A DNA stretch of 64,000 nt from Macrothele yani (lineage: Eukaryota > Arthropoda > Arachnida > Araneae > Macrothelidae). The stretch is from assembly GCA_039090855.1 (NCBI GenBank), contig CM077002.1:82836194-82900193 (forward strand). Reading direction: 5' to 3'. The notes under the pieces are model-generated. The model was given only the letters and a program-made list of their open reading frames with translations. It was not told the DNA's origin and did not search any database. The position numbers were made by a program, and so were the translations under genes. Shown piece by piece: positions 21,491 through 33,008 of this stretch (position 1 is the stretch's first letter; every line of letters starts with the position of its first letter).

Positions 21491-23916
21491 CCCAATTTAG
21501 AGCGAACGGTCTTCGGGTACGTTCAGGCATAAAACATCTTTAAAAATGTTTTGTTGCAATCCGCGGGGAGCTAGCGTTGATACCCAGATTGGGGCAAAGA
21601 AGTGGGCATTCATTATTCCGAATTCTCACGCACACTAAACCGTGGTACGATGACTTCACTTAGCTTCTCGAGTATTTTTAAAAACAAGGATGTCGTAAAT
21701 ATCTTAGGGGCGTAAGATCCTCCAAAACTCGCATTACGTTAAGCGTCCCGTCGATTTCCTGAAAACACGGAAACCCGGGAAAAGCACGTAGCCGGAAATT
21801 CCGTACGTGACAAACTCGCGTCAAGAAAAGTTCGGCGCTGTCACTACGAAAGGGTAGAAGAAAAGGATGACAGCTGAAAGAAAACATAACTCTGATTGCT
21901 GGCCCGGTTCCCAAAAGAAGGAGAGTCCGCGAATCCTGCTAAATAAGTCAGAGAGAAGGCCGAATCGCAAGGCCAGGCGGGCGTTAAATGACCAATGACG
22001 TAACCTGGTGCCGTTTCTGGTGGCTGGGCAGTCACCACCCCTGAAGCTGGACCTTCGACACTAGAAAGAGGATGAGGAGAAGGTGGAAAAGAAAGTTTAT
22101 ATAACAGAGATGACTCAGTCAGAGAACTGGAGAGAGATACAGAGAGAGAGAGATAGTCGCACGAAGAGACAAAGTAAATAGTTCGGAGAGTTGGGAGGGA
22201 GCATTTTAAGAGCTGTACTATGAAATAGAGCAGTTTGAGGAGTCTCTAAGGCCAAGACCCGCCGATTAGGGAGATACGGCAGTGAGTCGAGGTAATCACC
22301 GAAGCACGCAACCTACGTCCGGCCTGATGAGCACCAACGACTGAAGAAGAGAGGATAAGATACATTTCTGAATCATGCTTCATAGCTTTGCATGTGCTAT
22401 GCTGGGTCAGTTCCCAGTGGTCTCAGTCGCAAATTTTATACTATGGGTTTTTCTGGCGCACCGTGTCTACTTTTAATTTCGTGAAGTTAATGGATGAATG
22501 ACAGAGTAACTATTAGCATACTACTATCGACTATAATCTTAGAATGTCTACTTCAAAGTAATTAACTCCACTGGTATTCATGTACCTTGTATTAAGACCA
22601 TCTTTCACGAATAAATATTTAAGTATAAATTTTAACTGTGTCTCTCAGTCAACTCTCTAAGGTTGCGTTAATTTCAGTTCAGTGATATACATGTATTTGC
22701 CTATGTTCTTCTATTGTTGTTTTTTTCCTTAATTAAACTTCTTTGCGGCATACGGAAGACCATGGTAACCCCATGCTGTCCCATATGAAACAAAACACGA
22801 TGAACTAGTCTCCAAAAGAAGGAGAGTCAGCGAAGATTGGATACCTTGATTTAGGGAACCCAACCTCATCGTTGACACCACTAGAGAAAATTTAGGGGGT
22901 AAATTAATTATGCAGAGTTTTGGCCATTTAAATTAATCCCACTACGGCGAATTTTTAGTGGTTCGCGGGTCCCTAGTTAAGGACGCGGTAATAGTTATAA
23001 CTAAATTGGCCAGTAAACAACTTTTGAAGAATTTACTTTTGTGTCTATGATTAAAAAAATCAAATTATTGAATTCTTTTTTAATGAAATGTTTTCATCGA
23101 AATGAGTTTTTCTTTTTTAATGAAATGTTTCATGGAAATCTTGTTTATTTATTTTTATTCTGTTTTTCTATTCAAATCCCAATACTTTTGATTTAATTTT
23201 AAATAAGCATTGGCATCCTGCGGTAACTCAGAGTTTGGAAAAAGTAGCAACAAGAAAACTATGTACACGTACTTTAGGGGGACCATATAGAAATTGTACT
23301 TTTTTAACCACTTTTCTTACACAAGAAACACGATTGCTTTGTGTAACTCTGACGTGCGTCACTTATAAAATCAGAATTGAATTGAAATCTCCAACGAAAT
23401 GAATAAGTTACTCTTGTACCAGTGGTAAAATTATGTATAACAGCATTAAGGGTCCTTATGAAAATCGTACTATCATTTGGTGATACAAATTGTAGTCACT
23501 TTGTAGAGTTTTCAAATCTACTGTGTTTGGTGAAACAATAGGAACATGTCACCAATCATGTGTTTCCAAAACGGTGAAAAAGTGACATTTTTTTTAATTT
23601 TTATTTTATTTCTTTATTTTTTGGAAATGCTAAATTACGATGCTTTTGTCAATTCTAAATATTTACGTTGGGACGTGCACGTGAAGCCGTCAGATTTCGG
23701 GCCAGTAAAATGTTTGGAAAGATAATTTAACAGTTTTACACATCTATTATAGAAGACACTTCTTTACTAGGCTCGAGGCACACAAGGACTTTCTAGAAAT
23801 ATTTATCCCCCTTTTTTTATACCAGAAAATCTTTTGATAACTACTGAAGATAATAACCGACAGATAATATCATCATATTTAGAAATTTGCAAGTCTCGTT
23901 AGGCTCTAGGCTAGGG
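21491..23916. other. Unrecognised DNA; possible LTR-element remnants
   Basis: There is a purine-rich GAGA stretch near 22126-22160. A duplicated AAAGAAGGAGAGTC block lies at about 21914 and 22815. A minus-strand TGGTGTCAACGATGAGGTTG at 22861-22880 could be an LTR-element primer binding site. No reading frame for gag or pol is visible, so I make no firm call. Confidence 0.35.
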
Positions 23917-24582
23917 GTCTTCAACCCGGAGCCCGAGGGTCATGGGTGGCCCCCGAGCCATTTTACGCCAACTAAGCAAACATTCTCTCAGGTACGGAAT
24001 TTTGGCATTTCGCTTGGGAGAGCGAGGTATGTACGTGCCAAAATACACAATGGGAAATAACAACAATGTTTCTGTGAGGGAGGAGTGGGGTAGATTGAGT
24101 TTCGAAAAGTAACAATTACTGCCAATATAATAATAATGTTGTGATTTTCATGCATAATTTATCATAACATTTTTCGTTACGTAACTTAAAAAAAATATAA
24201 TTACCATTTATTGGAGTCATAAACGCCAGCTCCTAGTGTCTGGAAGAAGTGAAAAGTGTCTGCTAGTGTCCGCCCCTTTTTGCCACCTATGCGTTCTATT
24301 TCTCAAAATTGCCACTATCCTATTAAGAGGAATGGATGCTAGGAGGAGAACGTGTGACCTGAGGTTAACAAGGGAGCAGGTGGATGTAAAGCTCATGATT
24401 GCTTGGCAGTAAGAAGGGAGCCGAGTAGTTAATTTGAGCTGGGTTAACAGACGCGTTTGGTCTTTGAATGAGTGCACAATCAGTGTTTCTTTCAGGACTT
24501 TAGGACTTTTTAACCGGGGGGGGGGGATGGAACCTTAGAGGAGGCATATTTTCCATTTGCTATATATATATATATATATTTA
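23917..24582. other. Spacer with a hAT-like terminal motif
   Basis: TAGGGGTCTTCAACCCGGAG at about 23912-23931 resembles hAT-family terminal sequence but has no visible partner. A (TA)n run occupies about 24560-24579. Confidence 0.35.
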
Positions 24583-25733
24583 TACAGTACACTATAGTGA
24601 CAAAAGTTACCGCCGGACGTCCCTTTAAAAGCAAATGAACGGATCCTCAGCGTTGTTAAGATGCGCGCTACAGCTGCAAACAGTATGAAAACAAGCCTGC
24701 AGCTGACTGCGATCATATCGCACTGTGAAGTTGAGTGAAAATGTCGCAGCGGTAGAGAACTGACCTTGACAAAGGAAAGATTGTTGGGTGTTATAATAGT
24801 GGGTTGTTCATATGAGAAACCGAGAGGCGTTTAAACATACCCAAGTCAACTGTTTTGGATGCACTGAATAAAGTGGAAGACACACGGCGTACGTGAAGCA
24901 GCAAAACGTACAGGCAAACCAAAGAAAATCAGTGATCGAGGACGTCGAAGCCTCAGGACAGTCGTTACAGCTAATCGACGGAGTACTGCACAAGACCTCA
25001 ATGTACAGGTGAGTAAAAATGCTGGAACCTCGGTTTATACACGTACCATCCGCAGAGAACTTCATTCCATGAGTTACCGTGGTCGTGCGGCTTTCATCTC
25101 GTCTCGGAATGCTACCCGTCGTTTAGCATGGTGTAAAGAACATTTATCGTGGACCGTAGATCAATGGAAACGGATCCTATGGAGTGATGAATCCGGATAC
25201 ATGATTCATCAGTCTGATGGCCGTGTGTAGGTATGGCGGCAGCCTGGGGAACGCTCTTTACCACAGCGTACTGTTCCTACGGTCAAGTTTGGAGCTGGCA
25301 GTGTACTCGTGTGGGGGTGTTTTTCGTGGTATGGTCCCGGCTCATTGATTATCGTTGACAAACCTGTTAACCAGCACGTCTACCTCGATATTCTGGACAA
25401 TTATTCCCTACCAACTCTGAGGCAATACCATGGAACCGAGCTATGTTAGTGCCAGCAGGATAGCGCACCGAGCCACAAAGCAAGGACTGTTACGGCGTGG
25501 TTTGACGATAATTCCTTATCGTGTGTGGACTGAACAGCACAGAGCCGTGATCTTAATCCCATAGAGCACCTATGGGATGAATTAGAGCGTCGCATAAGAA
25601 GTTTGGAACCAAGGCCTACTACTAAGCAACAGTTAGCGGCAGCATAATGTACTGAATGGAAGCGCATTCTTATCGTTGTATTCCAAAACCTTGTCGAAAG
25701 CATTTCTCGAAGGGCCAGTGCATGCAAAAAAAA
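24583..25733 (+). mobile_element. Tc1-F: Tc1-like element, right end missing
   Basis: The left terminal region TACAGTACACTATAGTGACA starts at 24583 next to a (TA)n run. The transposase is recognisable to about 25727. No inverted match of the left end appears downstream. The copy stops in an A12 run at about 25727-25738, so the right end was lost or replaced. Confidence 0.8.
24741..25727 (+). pseudogene. Tc1-F transposase (DD34E), decayed
   Basis: From ATG 24741 the N-terminal region is broken by stops and frameshifts. From 25009 one frame gives the linker and catalytic core: LWSDESGYMIHQSDGRV (first D), FGAGSVLVWGCFSWYGPG, CQQDSAPSHKAR (second D) and [14 protein letters not shown] (E), with 34 residues between D2 and E. 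Stops lie at 25228, 25444 and near 25531. The C-terminus fades after LVESISRRASACK. Confidence 0.85.
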
Positions 25734-25738
25734 AAAAT

Positions 25739-26160
25739 TAACATTTATAATCATGCAAAGCAGCGACGTTGACGTATCGCGTCACAAACCGTCATCAAGC
25801 TGCTATAAAGACGAGTCGTCTTCGGATAGAGGCGGAGTATAGCCAGGAGTATGTCTCGGTGTATGACTTGAGGAGTATGACCTGGAGAGTTAGAGTCAGA
25901 TGTAGACAAATTCTGATGTCGTCGGAGTTTGGAGGAATTATGAAGCAACTACGGGGATCTTCTATGGATATGCTTCAAGTGTTAATATAGTGCACACTGC
26001 CCTTTTTTAGCATGTCTTTTGTAAAAAAAGATCATTCTTATGTTACCGGTTTGTCCGTCCGACCGGATCGTCTGAACCCACGACATCTCTGCAACTATTA
26101 ATCTGATTTAAAAATATTTTTTTTGTATTGGGAAGCTTGAAATATGCGAATGATGATCCA
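25739..26160. other. Unrecognised spacer before the satellite
   Basis: One 73-codon plus-strand ORF (25769-25990) with arginine-rich composition and no recognised domain. Nothing else visible. Confidence 0.45.
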
Positions 26161-27850
26161 TTACTTCGGTTTTTTTTACGATGTACAATTTCGCCGCTAG
26201 GGGGCGTAAATGCAGATGTTGTCGAATTCAAAAATACGTTTTATTCCACATATTTGCTTCTAAACATCCGATTGAAAAAATTATTTTATCTTTCGGTTCC
26301 ATTTATGTCGAAGAGTATTTTAGATATAGTTACTTTTTCAAATTATGCATAGATTTTCCGCTAGGGGGCGTAAAAATAAATTACATTTTTTCCGATAACT
26401 GTTCTTCTAAAACTCCGATTTGAAAAATCTTTTCTTCAGCGGATACACCTCCTGATGGAAAACTTTTCTTCAGCGGATACACCTCCTAATGGAAAATCTT
26501 TTTCATATAATTTCAAATTTTTGGTAAAGAATACTTTAGCCACCAGGGGGCGTAAGTGTTAATTTTTGCTTCTGATGTATTTGCCATAAACTCTGAGCTT
26601 CTAAAATATCAATTGAAAAAATTCTTTCGTGGACCGATGCCACTCACATTGATAAACATTTTCGGAATATTTTCTTCTTAAAATATTCCACAGTTTCTCC
26701 GCCAGAAGGCGTAGATGTATATCTTATTTTTGTCAATATCTACTTCTAGGAGTCCGATTTGAAAAAATTCTAAGAATTTTCTACTGAAAAGTTTCCAGTG
26801 TGACATGTTTTTCATATAATTTCAAAATTTTCTAGTAATTCATAGACTTTCCGCTAGGGGGCGTAGTGATAAATTGCTTTCCACCTATATCTCTGCTTCT
26901 AAATCTCCGATTTGAAAAAATTCTTTCTGCACCGGATACAGCTCCTGATGGGAAATCCTTTACACATAATTTCTAATTTTTATAAAATACGGTTTAGCCA
27001 CCAGGTGGCGTAAGTCGTCATTTCCGCTTCTGATGTATTTGCAGCAAAATATGTGCTTCTAAAATCTCGATTGAAAAAAAGTGGTTTGTTGACCGCTACT
27101 ACTTATGTCGATAAACCTTTTAGGAACATTTTCTTCTTGAAATAATGCATAGTTTCTACGCCAGGGAGCGTAGATGTATATCTTATTTTTGTCAATATCT
27201 CTACTTCTAGGAGTCCGATTTGAAAAATTCCTTCTTTGTTGGATAGTGTTTCCAATGCGAAATGTTTCCCCTATAAATTCAAAATTTTCAAGTGAATCAT
27301 AGACTTTCCACCAGGGGACACAAAGGTAAATTGCGTTTTCTGCGTTATTTCTGCTTCTAAAACTCCGATTTGAAAAATTCTTCCTGTATCGTATACAAGA
27401 CCTGATGGAAAATATTTTTCACATAATTTCTAATGTTCGGTAAAGAATGGTTTGGCCACCAGGGGGCATAAGTGTTAATTTCTGCTTCTGATGTATTTGT
27501 AGCAAAATCTGGGCTCCTGAAAACTCGACTAATTTTTTTTTCTTGGACAGATAGTGCTCATATGGAAAAACCTTTTGAGAATACTTTCTTCCTAAAATAA
27601 TGCACGGTTTTCCCACCAGGGACGTAAAGGCACATCTTACTTTTGTCGATATCTGTTTTTAAGAGTCCGATTTGAAAAATTCTTTCTGTGTTGGAGAACG
27701 TTTCCGGTGCGAAATGTTTCTCTTATAAATTCATGTTTTTCTTAGTACGCAACCAGAGGGCGTAAGCTCACGATTCCGTTTAAAGCAATATCTGAGGGAT
27801 TAAAATCCGATTGAAAAACGTCTTTCTTTCGTCAGATACTATTGTTTTCC
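26160..27850 (+). repeat. Higher-order satellite of three ~153-bp monomer types with CTCF-like motifs
   Basis: Eleven monomers of about 137-182 bp each carry one CCRCYAGGGGGCG-like motif, starting at 26194, 26358, 26540, 26699, 26851, 26998, 27158, 27308, 27456, 27613 and 27750. Three monomer types alternate. One follows GGTAAAGAATACTTTAG at 26540, 26998 and 27456 (exactly 458 bp apart). One follows TGTTTCTCCGCC-type sequence at 26699, 27158 and 27613. One follows CATAGACTTTCC at 26358, 26851 and 27308. The shared spacer carries a CTCCGATTTGAAAAATTCTT block. This is a higher-order repeat with a period of about 458 bp. Confidence 0.88.
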
Positions 27851-28339
27851 ATACCGGTTCCTTGACTTTGAATAGCTTTGACAAATTTAATTTGCGTGAG
27901 AACGGATTCAAAAGACGTGCTTATTACACCCGAAAATTCGGTGTCATCTTTCTTGTTGGATTATGACAACGGATCCAGCTCAAGTGTCTTGAGGAGTTTT
28001 TTCCGATCAAGGTGACAAGTAGCTGTTTTCCCGATGTCTCTAAGAATTGTTAGCCTAAAGTATCTTTTCAACAAAGCTGAATTTGAACTCTTTCTAATAG
28101 TGTGTTATATAAAATGTTTTATCTGTCAGTTCAACTGAACGTCCTTCTTATTTTGAGAGTTATAACATGGTAACCGAAGTGTATAGCTTAGGTCAATTGT
28201 TTATATGTTATAATCACTTAAGCTTTAGATAAAGCTAATTCTTTTGTTCTCATTCATGCGTCGTCATATTTAGCAGCTTGTATTAAATTTTACTTAGCAT
28301 TCCTTTATTGCTAAAAGCAACTGCGCCCTACAAACAACA
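27851..28339. other. Unrecognised spacer
   Basis: About 490 bp of AT-rich sequence with no feature recognised. Confidence 0.5.
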
Positions 28340-29760
28340 TACATTGCTGGCCACCCAAAATGCAACACCAAGAAGGAAGCATCCGACTGGCCTGAAATTC
28401 GCAGCATGCGTCGCCCGCGAGAGGACGTGCAAACGATTAGCATAGCAGGGCATATGCAAATCATGTGCGCCCGGCGCGCCACCGAGAAGCACTATAAGAA
28501 AGGTGAACAGAAGGCGGGGTGTAAGTAGTGGAAGTGTGTTGTGTTGCCGGACCTGAGCGTGGGAAGCTTCCTGATGCCTCGTCACAGAATACGGCAATCA
28601 TTCCAGCACGTTTCGGAGTTCGACAGGGGACGAATAGCGGCTTATAGCGACAGCGGTTTACCGTACCGATACATCGGCGCCCGTGTGGGACGACATCCAG
28701 CCACAGTGAGGCGAGTATGGATTCGGTGGGTGCAGGAGGGACGGACGGACCGAAGTGAGGGATTGCCACAGCCGCGGCACACCTCCAAACCAGAGGACCG
28801 GCATGTTGTGCGTCGGGCATTGACTGCTCGCACCGCCACATCACGAACGTTAGCGCAGGAATTAGGGTGTGTTGCGCAACAACCTGTGTCAGCACGTACC
28901 GTTCGACGGCGTCTGCAGGAGCGGGTACTTGTCGCACGGCGCCCATTACTCCGATTACCATTGACGTTACACCACTGGCGAGTGCTGCGGCAGTGGGCCG
29001 TTGAACGCCGCACCTGGACTACGGAATGGCACGACATTGTCTTCTCCGACGAATCCCGCTTCTGCCTGCAACACCACGATGGTCGGATCCACATGTGGCG
29101 GCACCGCGGCGAGAGACTGTATGACGCCTAAATTATGCATCGCCATACCGGTCCGTCGACTGGCGTTATGGTTTGGGGCGCAATTGAATATGACACCCGC
29201 TCCCCTCTGGTACGCATCGCCGGTACACTCAACAGCCACCGCTACATCTCCGACGTTTTGGAGCCTGTAGTCCTCCCTTACCTGCAGGACCTGCCAGCGG
29301 CCACGTTTCAGCATTTCAACAGGACAATGCGCGCCCGGACGTGGCACGCATCGTGAAACAATTCTTCACGGCCCACCAGATGTCACTGCTGCCGTGGCCC
29401 TCCTGTTCTTCCAATATTTAGCTCATCGAACACGTCTGGTCGCTGATCGGCAACCGAGTGCCCTGGCAAGCACCACCCGTGGCTAGGCCTGATGAACTGT
29501 GGTAACGTGTGGAAGCAGCCTGGACCGTCATACCCCAAGCCCACATCCAAAGCCTCTTTCGTTCGATGACGCGGCGTGTAGCGGCCGTTATTGCCAGCCA
29601 TGGGGGCCACACGAACTATTGAGGTCTGCGTGTTCCGCAAGTCGCACGGGCCTGTAAGCTCAATCGTTTCATCTTTGTATCTGTTGTTATGTGTCCAGTA
29701 AATCTGGCTTTGCTATCTCGTGTCCTTCTTGGTGTTGCAATTTGGGTGGCCAGCAGTGTA
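28340..29760 (+). mobile_element. Tc1-G: Tc1-like element
   Basis: The left end TACATTGCTGGCCACCCAAA and right end (inward) TACACTGCTGGCCACCCAAA continue into TGCAACACCAAGAAGGA on both sides, with TA at each limit. Length is 1.42 kb. Its sister copy is Tc1-M at 49238-50741. The LINE at 29788 lies directly next to its right end, in a (TA)n run. Confidence 0.93.
28574..29622 (+). pseudogene. Tc1-G transposase (DD34E), stop plus frameshift
   Basis: ATG 28574 opens MPRHRIRQSFQHVSEFDRGR, a helix-turn-helix and linker region, through VFSDESRFCLQHHDGR, to a TAA at 29129. Comparison with Tc1-M shows TGC (Cys) became TAA. An extra 8 bp around 29312 shifts the frame before the second catalytic Asp. 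The C-terminus ends VIASHGGHTNY at 29622. The first catalytic Asp is intact here. Confidence 0.88.
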
Positions 29761-29788
29761 TATACGTATATATATATATATATATATA
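29760..29788 (+). repeat. (TA)n run at the LINE insertion site
   Basis: Alternating TA between the right end of Tc1-G and the first LINE base; a matching (AT)n run lies at the LINE 3' end (about 32985-33007). Confidence 0.85.
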
Positions 29789-32700
29789 AGGTCAGGTGAT
29801 GCGTAACATCACAGCCTCTCTTTGACAAATGTCAACCCCGCCTTCTCGTGGTACATCCTGTTCCCACTAAAGGGGCTCTGACGACCGCCAATAGCGGTAT
29901 AACTATACCATCGGGATTAGAGGAAATGCTATCCCACACTCACCAACCCGCTTGGGCCAGCGTGGTGAGTTATGGCCAAACCCCTCCAAAATGACTCCAC
30001 AACTTAAATCTTGGCCCTCAGTCTCCGGCAGCTGGAATGTACCTGGCCAAGGCAGCGGCCAGTGCGACATGAAGGCAGAGGGTGCTAAGAATCCCCGGAG
30101 GACCGGACTAGGCTGCCATCTGATGCTGACCTTGGCTACGTATAACGGACGCTCCCTATCTTCTGATTCAAGGATTCTTGAATTGGAAGAGGAACTACAA
30201 AGGATCAAGTGGGACATCGTCGGACTAAGTGAGGTAAGAAGAAAAGGAGAAGATCTCATTGAACTGAAAAGTGGACATCTCTTCTACTATCGTGGGACAG
30301 ATACTGGCAGAACTAGTGGTGTTGGATTTATAATAAACAAGAAACTGAAGGATAAAGTTGTAGAAGTTGAAAGTTCCTCTGACAGAGCTGCACGACTCGT
30401 TATCCAACTCTCAAAAAGATACCAGGCTCAGATTATTCAAACTTATGCACCTACCACAAGTCATGCTGAAGAAGAAATTGAAGAATTTTATGAGGAAATT
30501 CGTGATCTAAATAATAAAGGTAAGCAGCACTTGAAGATAATTATGGGAGATTTCAATGCAAAAATAGGGCAACGGCAACAGAATGAAACTTCAGTAGGTA
30601 AATTCGGTCACGGCAACAGAAACCAGCGTGGAAATACTCTCGTTGAGTTTGCAGAGGCAGAAGGGTTTTTCATCTTGAACTCCTTTTTCAAGAAAAAGCC
30701 ACACAGGAAATGGACATGGAGACATCCAAATGGGACGACAAGTGAAATTGATTTTATTATGTGTAACAAAAAATTCGTCATAGAAGACTGCAGTGTGCTA
30801 AACAAGTTCAACACAGGCAGTGACCATAGATTGGTGAGATGTAAGATGCACCTCAACACTAAACTGGAACGTAGCAAGCTCATAAGACAAACAAAATGTA
30901 TTGACATAACCAACCTTAAAAAACACCATAATACCTTCAAATTGGAACTGAAGAACAGATTCTCTGCTTTAGAAGTTATAAAATTGGAAGAAGTGGATAT
31001 TTCTGAAGTTAACAGAAAAGTAACCAAAGCTCTTATGGAAACAGCAACAAAATTGGCTGGGTCTAAGAACAAATTGTATGTGAACAAATTATCAGGAAAA
31101 ACCAAAATGTTGATGCAAAAAAGAAGAGAGATGAGGACAACTAAAGAAGATGGGACTTCCAAAGTGGAATATATAGAGCTATGCAAGACAGTACGAAAAA
31201 GTATCACTGAAGACGTAAGGAAATTCAACTGTGAACTAGTAAGGAAAGCAATTGAAAACGACCAAAGCCTAAAGATAGCAAAGGGACATCTCAGTAAGGG
31301 AAAAAAACAGATTATGGCACTGAGAAAAGAAGATGGTTCTGTAACAAGAAATAGAGGCGAAATTTTGACAAGAGTGAAAGATTTCTACTCCAAATTATAT
31401 GAAAGGGATGATACATGTACTCCAGACATCATGAAAGGTACCAGTACCAGAGTTCTTCCAGTTCTTCCAGTCCTTCCAGCAGAAGTTGCACATGCAATAA
31501 AGAACATGAAGCGGGGAAAAGCTCCAGGAAAAGATGGAATTACTGTAGACATCATACAAGAAGCAAGTGGAGAAATCGAAACAGTACTCGCCCAAATTTT
31601 CACTCGATGCCTTAATGAAGGGAAAATTCCTGAGGATTGGAACAACGCTACAATGATCTTGCTACATAAAAAAGGTGACATTGAGGATCTCAGGAACTAC
31701 AGACCTATCAGCCTCCTATCAGTGGTTTATAAAATCTTCACTAAAGTTCTTTCACACCGCTTGAAGGTGACACTGGACATGGCTCAACCGAGAGAACAAG
31801 CTGGATTCAGGAGTGGCTACAGCACAATAGATCATATCCACGTACTGAGAGAACTAATTGAAAGAGCGAGGGAATATGAACTTCCATTGTGCATGGCTTT
31901 TATCGATTATGAAAAAGCCTTTGATTCGGTGAAACCATCAGCAGTTGCAATGGCTCTGAAATCCTGCGGTATTGAAGATGCATACATTAATATTATTAAT
32001 AACATCTATGAAAATGCAAGTGCAAAGATTCAGCTGTTTGAAAATACAACACACATAAAAATTGGAAAAGGAGTGAGACAAGGTGACACCATATCTCCGA
32101 AGCTCCTTAATGCCACATTGGAAAATGTCTTTCAATCACTGAACTGGGAAAACAAAGGGATAAAGATTAATGGAGGTTATCTAACCCACCTTCGTTTTGC
32201 TGATGACATAGTCATTTTTGCAACTACCCCATCAGAGCTGCAGAGTATGATCCAGGAACTTGCTGACAAGAGTAAAGAAGTGGGATTAAAAATGAACTTT
32301 CAGAAGACAAAAGTGATGTTCAATGCTTTTACAAGAAATGAAGATTTATCGATTGATGGAGAAAAGCTGGAGATAACAGACACGTACGTTTATCTTGGAC
32401 AGCAGATATCAAGTGAGGGTCACATTGGTGAAGAAATTAATCGGCGTACAAAACTTGCCTGGAGAGCTTTTGGAAGAAACAGCATAATTTTCAAGAGCAA
32501 TATGCCATTATGTCTTAAAAGAAAAGTGTTTGATCAATGCATCCTTCCAGTGCTTACGTATGGTGCAGAGACGTGGACCTTAGCTAAAAGAGACATACAA
32601 AGGCTGCAGACAACTCAAAGTAGCATGGAGAGGTGCATGCTTGGTGTAACCAGGAGAGATAAGAAGAGGAACACGTGGATCCGAAAAACGACAAGAGTGG

Positions 32701-32985
32701 AAGACATCATGATCAGAGTTAAATCCCTGAAATGGCAATGGGCTGGACATACTGCCAGAACAGACCATCGATGGACAGCCGAAATTTTAGATTGGATTCC
32801 AAGGGACAGGAAAAGACCCAGAAGAAGACCACATGGAAGATGGGTGGATGAAATTCGAAAGTATGCGGGAGTGACATGGAGGAGACTGGCACAAGACAGA
32901 CCGTTGTGGAGGAAACTTGGGGAGACCTTCGTCCAGCAGTGGATTGATAATGGTTGACAATGATGATGATGATGATGATGATGAT
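29788..32985 (+). mobile_element. RTE-type non-LTR retrotransposon, apparently full length
   Basis: The 5' untranslated part runs 29788-29990, followed by one long ORF and a short 3' end that finishes in (GATGAT)n, the kind of simple-repeat tail known for RTE elements. (TA)n lies on both sides, either a target duplication or an insertion into a TA microsatellite. No second ORF precedes it, consistent with RTE. The single uninterrupted frame suggests a young, possibly active copy. Confidence 0.88.
29991..32957 (+). CDS. RTE-type endonuclease/reverse transcriptase polyprotein, unbroken
   Basis: 988 codons from the first ATG (MTPQLKSW); the frame is open upstream to 29952 without an ATG. The N-terminal part is an APE-like endonuclease, with GDFNAKIG near residue 186, SEIDFIM, and SDHRLV near 277. 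The reverse transcriptase has NYRPISLLSVVYK, EQAGFRSGYSTID, FIDYEKAFDSV, GVRQGDTISPKL and FADD at 736-739. The C-terminal domain has KWQWAGHTART and WVDEIRKYAGVTW, typical of RTE-like proteins. It would nick target DNA and prime reverse transcription at the nick in the nucleus. No stop or frameshift is seen. RTE assignment is from domain order and C-terminus; the exact clade needs a tree. Confidence 0.92.
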   Translation: MTPQLKSWPSVSGSWNVPGQGSGQCDMKAEGAKNPRRTGLGCHLMLTLATYNGRSLSSDSRILELEEELQRIKWDIVGLSEVRRKGEDLIELKSGHLFYYRGTDTGRTSGVGFIINKKLKDKVVEVESSSDRAARLVIQLSKRYQAQIIQTYAPTTSHAEEEIEEFYEEIRDLNNKGKQHLKIIMGDFNAKIGQRQQNETSVGKFGHGNRNQRGNTLVEFAEAEGFFILNSFFKKKPHRKWTWRHPNGTTSEIDFIMCNKKFVIEDCSVLNKFNTGSDHRLVRCKMHLNTKLERSKLIRQTKCIDITNLKKHHNTFKLELKNRFSALEVIKLEEVDISEVNRKVTKALMETATKLAGSKNKLYVNKLSGKTKMLMQKRREMRTTKEDGTSKVEYIELCKTVRKSITEDVRKFNCELVRKAIENDQSLKIAKGHLSKGKKQIMALRKEDGSVTRNRGEILTRVKDFYSKLYERDDTCTPDIMKGTSTRVLPVLPVLPAEVAHAIKNMKRGKAPGKDGITVDIIQEASGEIETVLAQIFTRCLNEGKIPEDWNNATMILLHKKGDIEDLRNYRPISLLSVVYKIFTKVLSHRLKVTLDMAQPREQAGFRSGYSTIDHIHVLRELIERAREYELPLCMAFIDYEKAFDSVKPSAVAMALKSCGIEDAYINIINNIYENASAKIQLFENTTHIKIGKGVRQGDTISPKLLNATLENVFQSLNWENKGIKINGGYLTHLRFADDIVIFATTPSELQSMIQELADKSKEVGLKMNFQKTKVMFNAFTRNEDLSIDGEKLEITDTYVYLGQQISSEGHIGEEINRRTKLAWRAFGRNSIIFKSNMPLCLKRKVFDQCILPVLTYGAETWTLAKRDIQRLQTTQSSMERCMLGVTRRDKKRNTWIRKTTRVEDIMIRVKSLKWQWAGHTARTDHRWTAEILDWIPRDRKRPRRRPHGRWVDEIRKYAGVTWRRLAQDRPLWRKLGETFVQQWIDNG

Positions 32986-33008
32986 ATATATATATATATA
33001 TATATATA

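Noticed and set aside
26160..27850. CRISPR-like array
   Set aside because: Repeats are long, divergent and spacers are themselves repeated; the context is a eukaryotic satellite.
30608..31228. 206-codon minus-strand ORF
   Set aside because: It is the antisense shadow of the RTE ORF.
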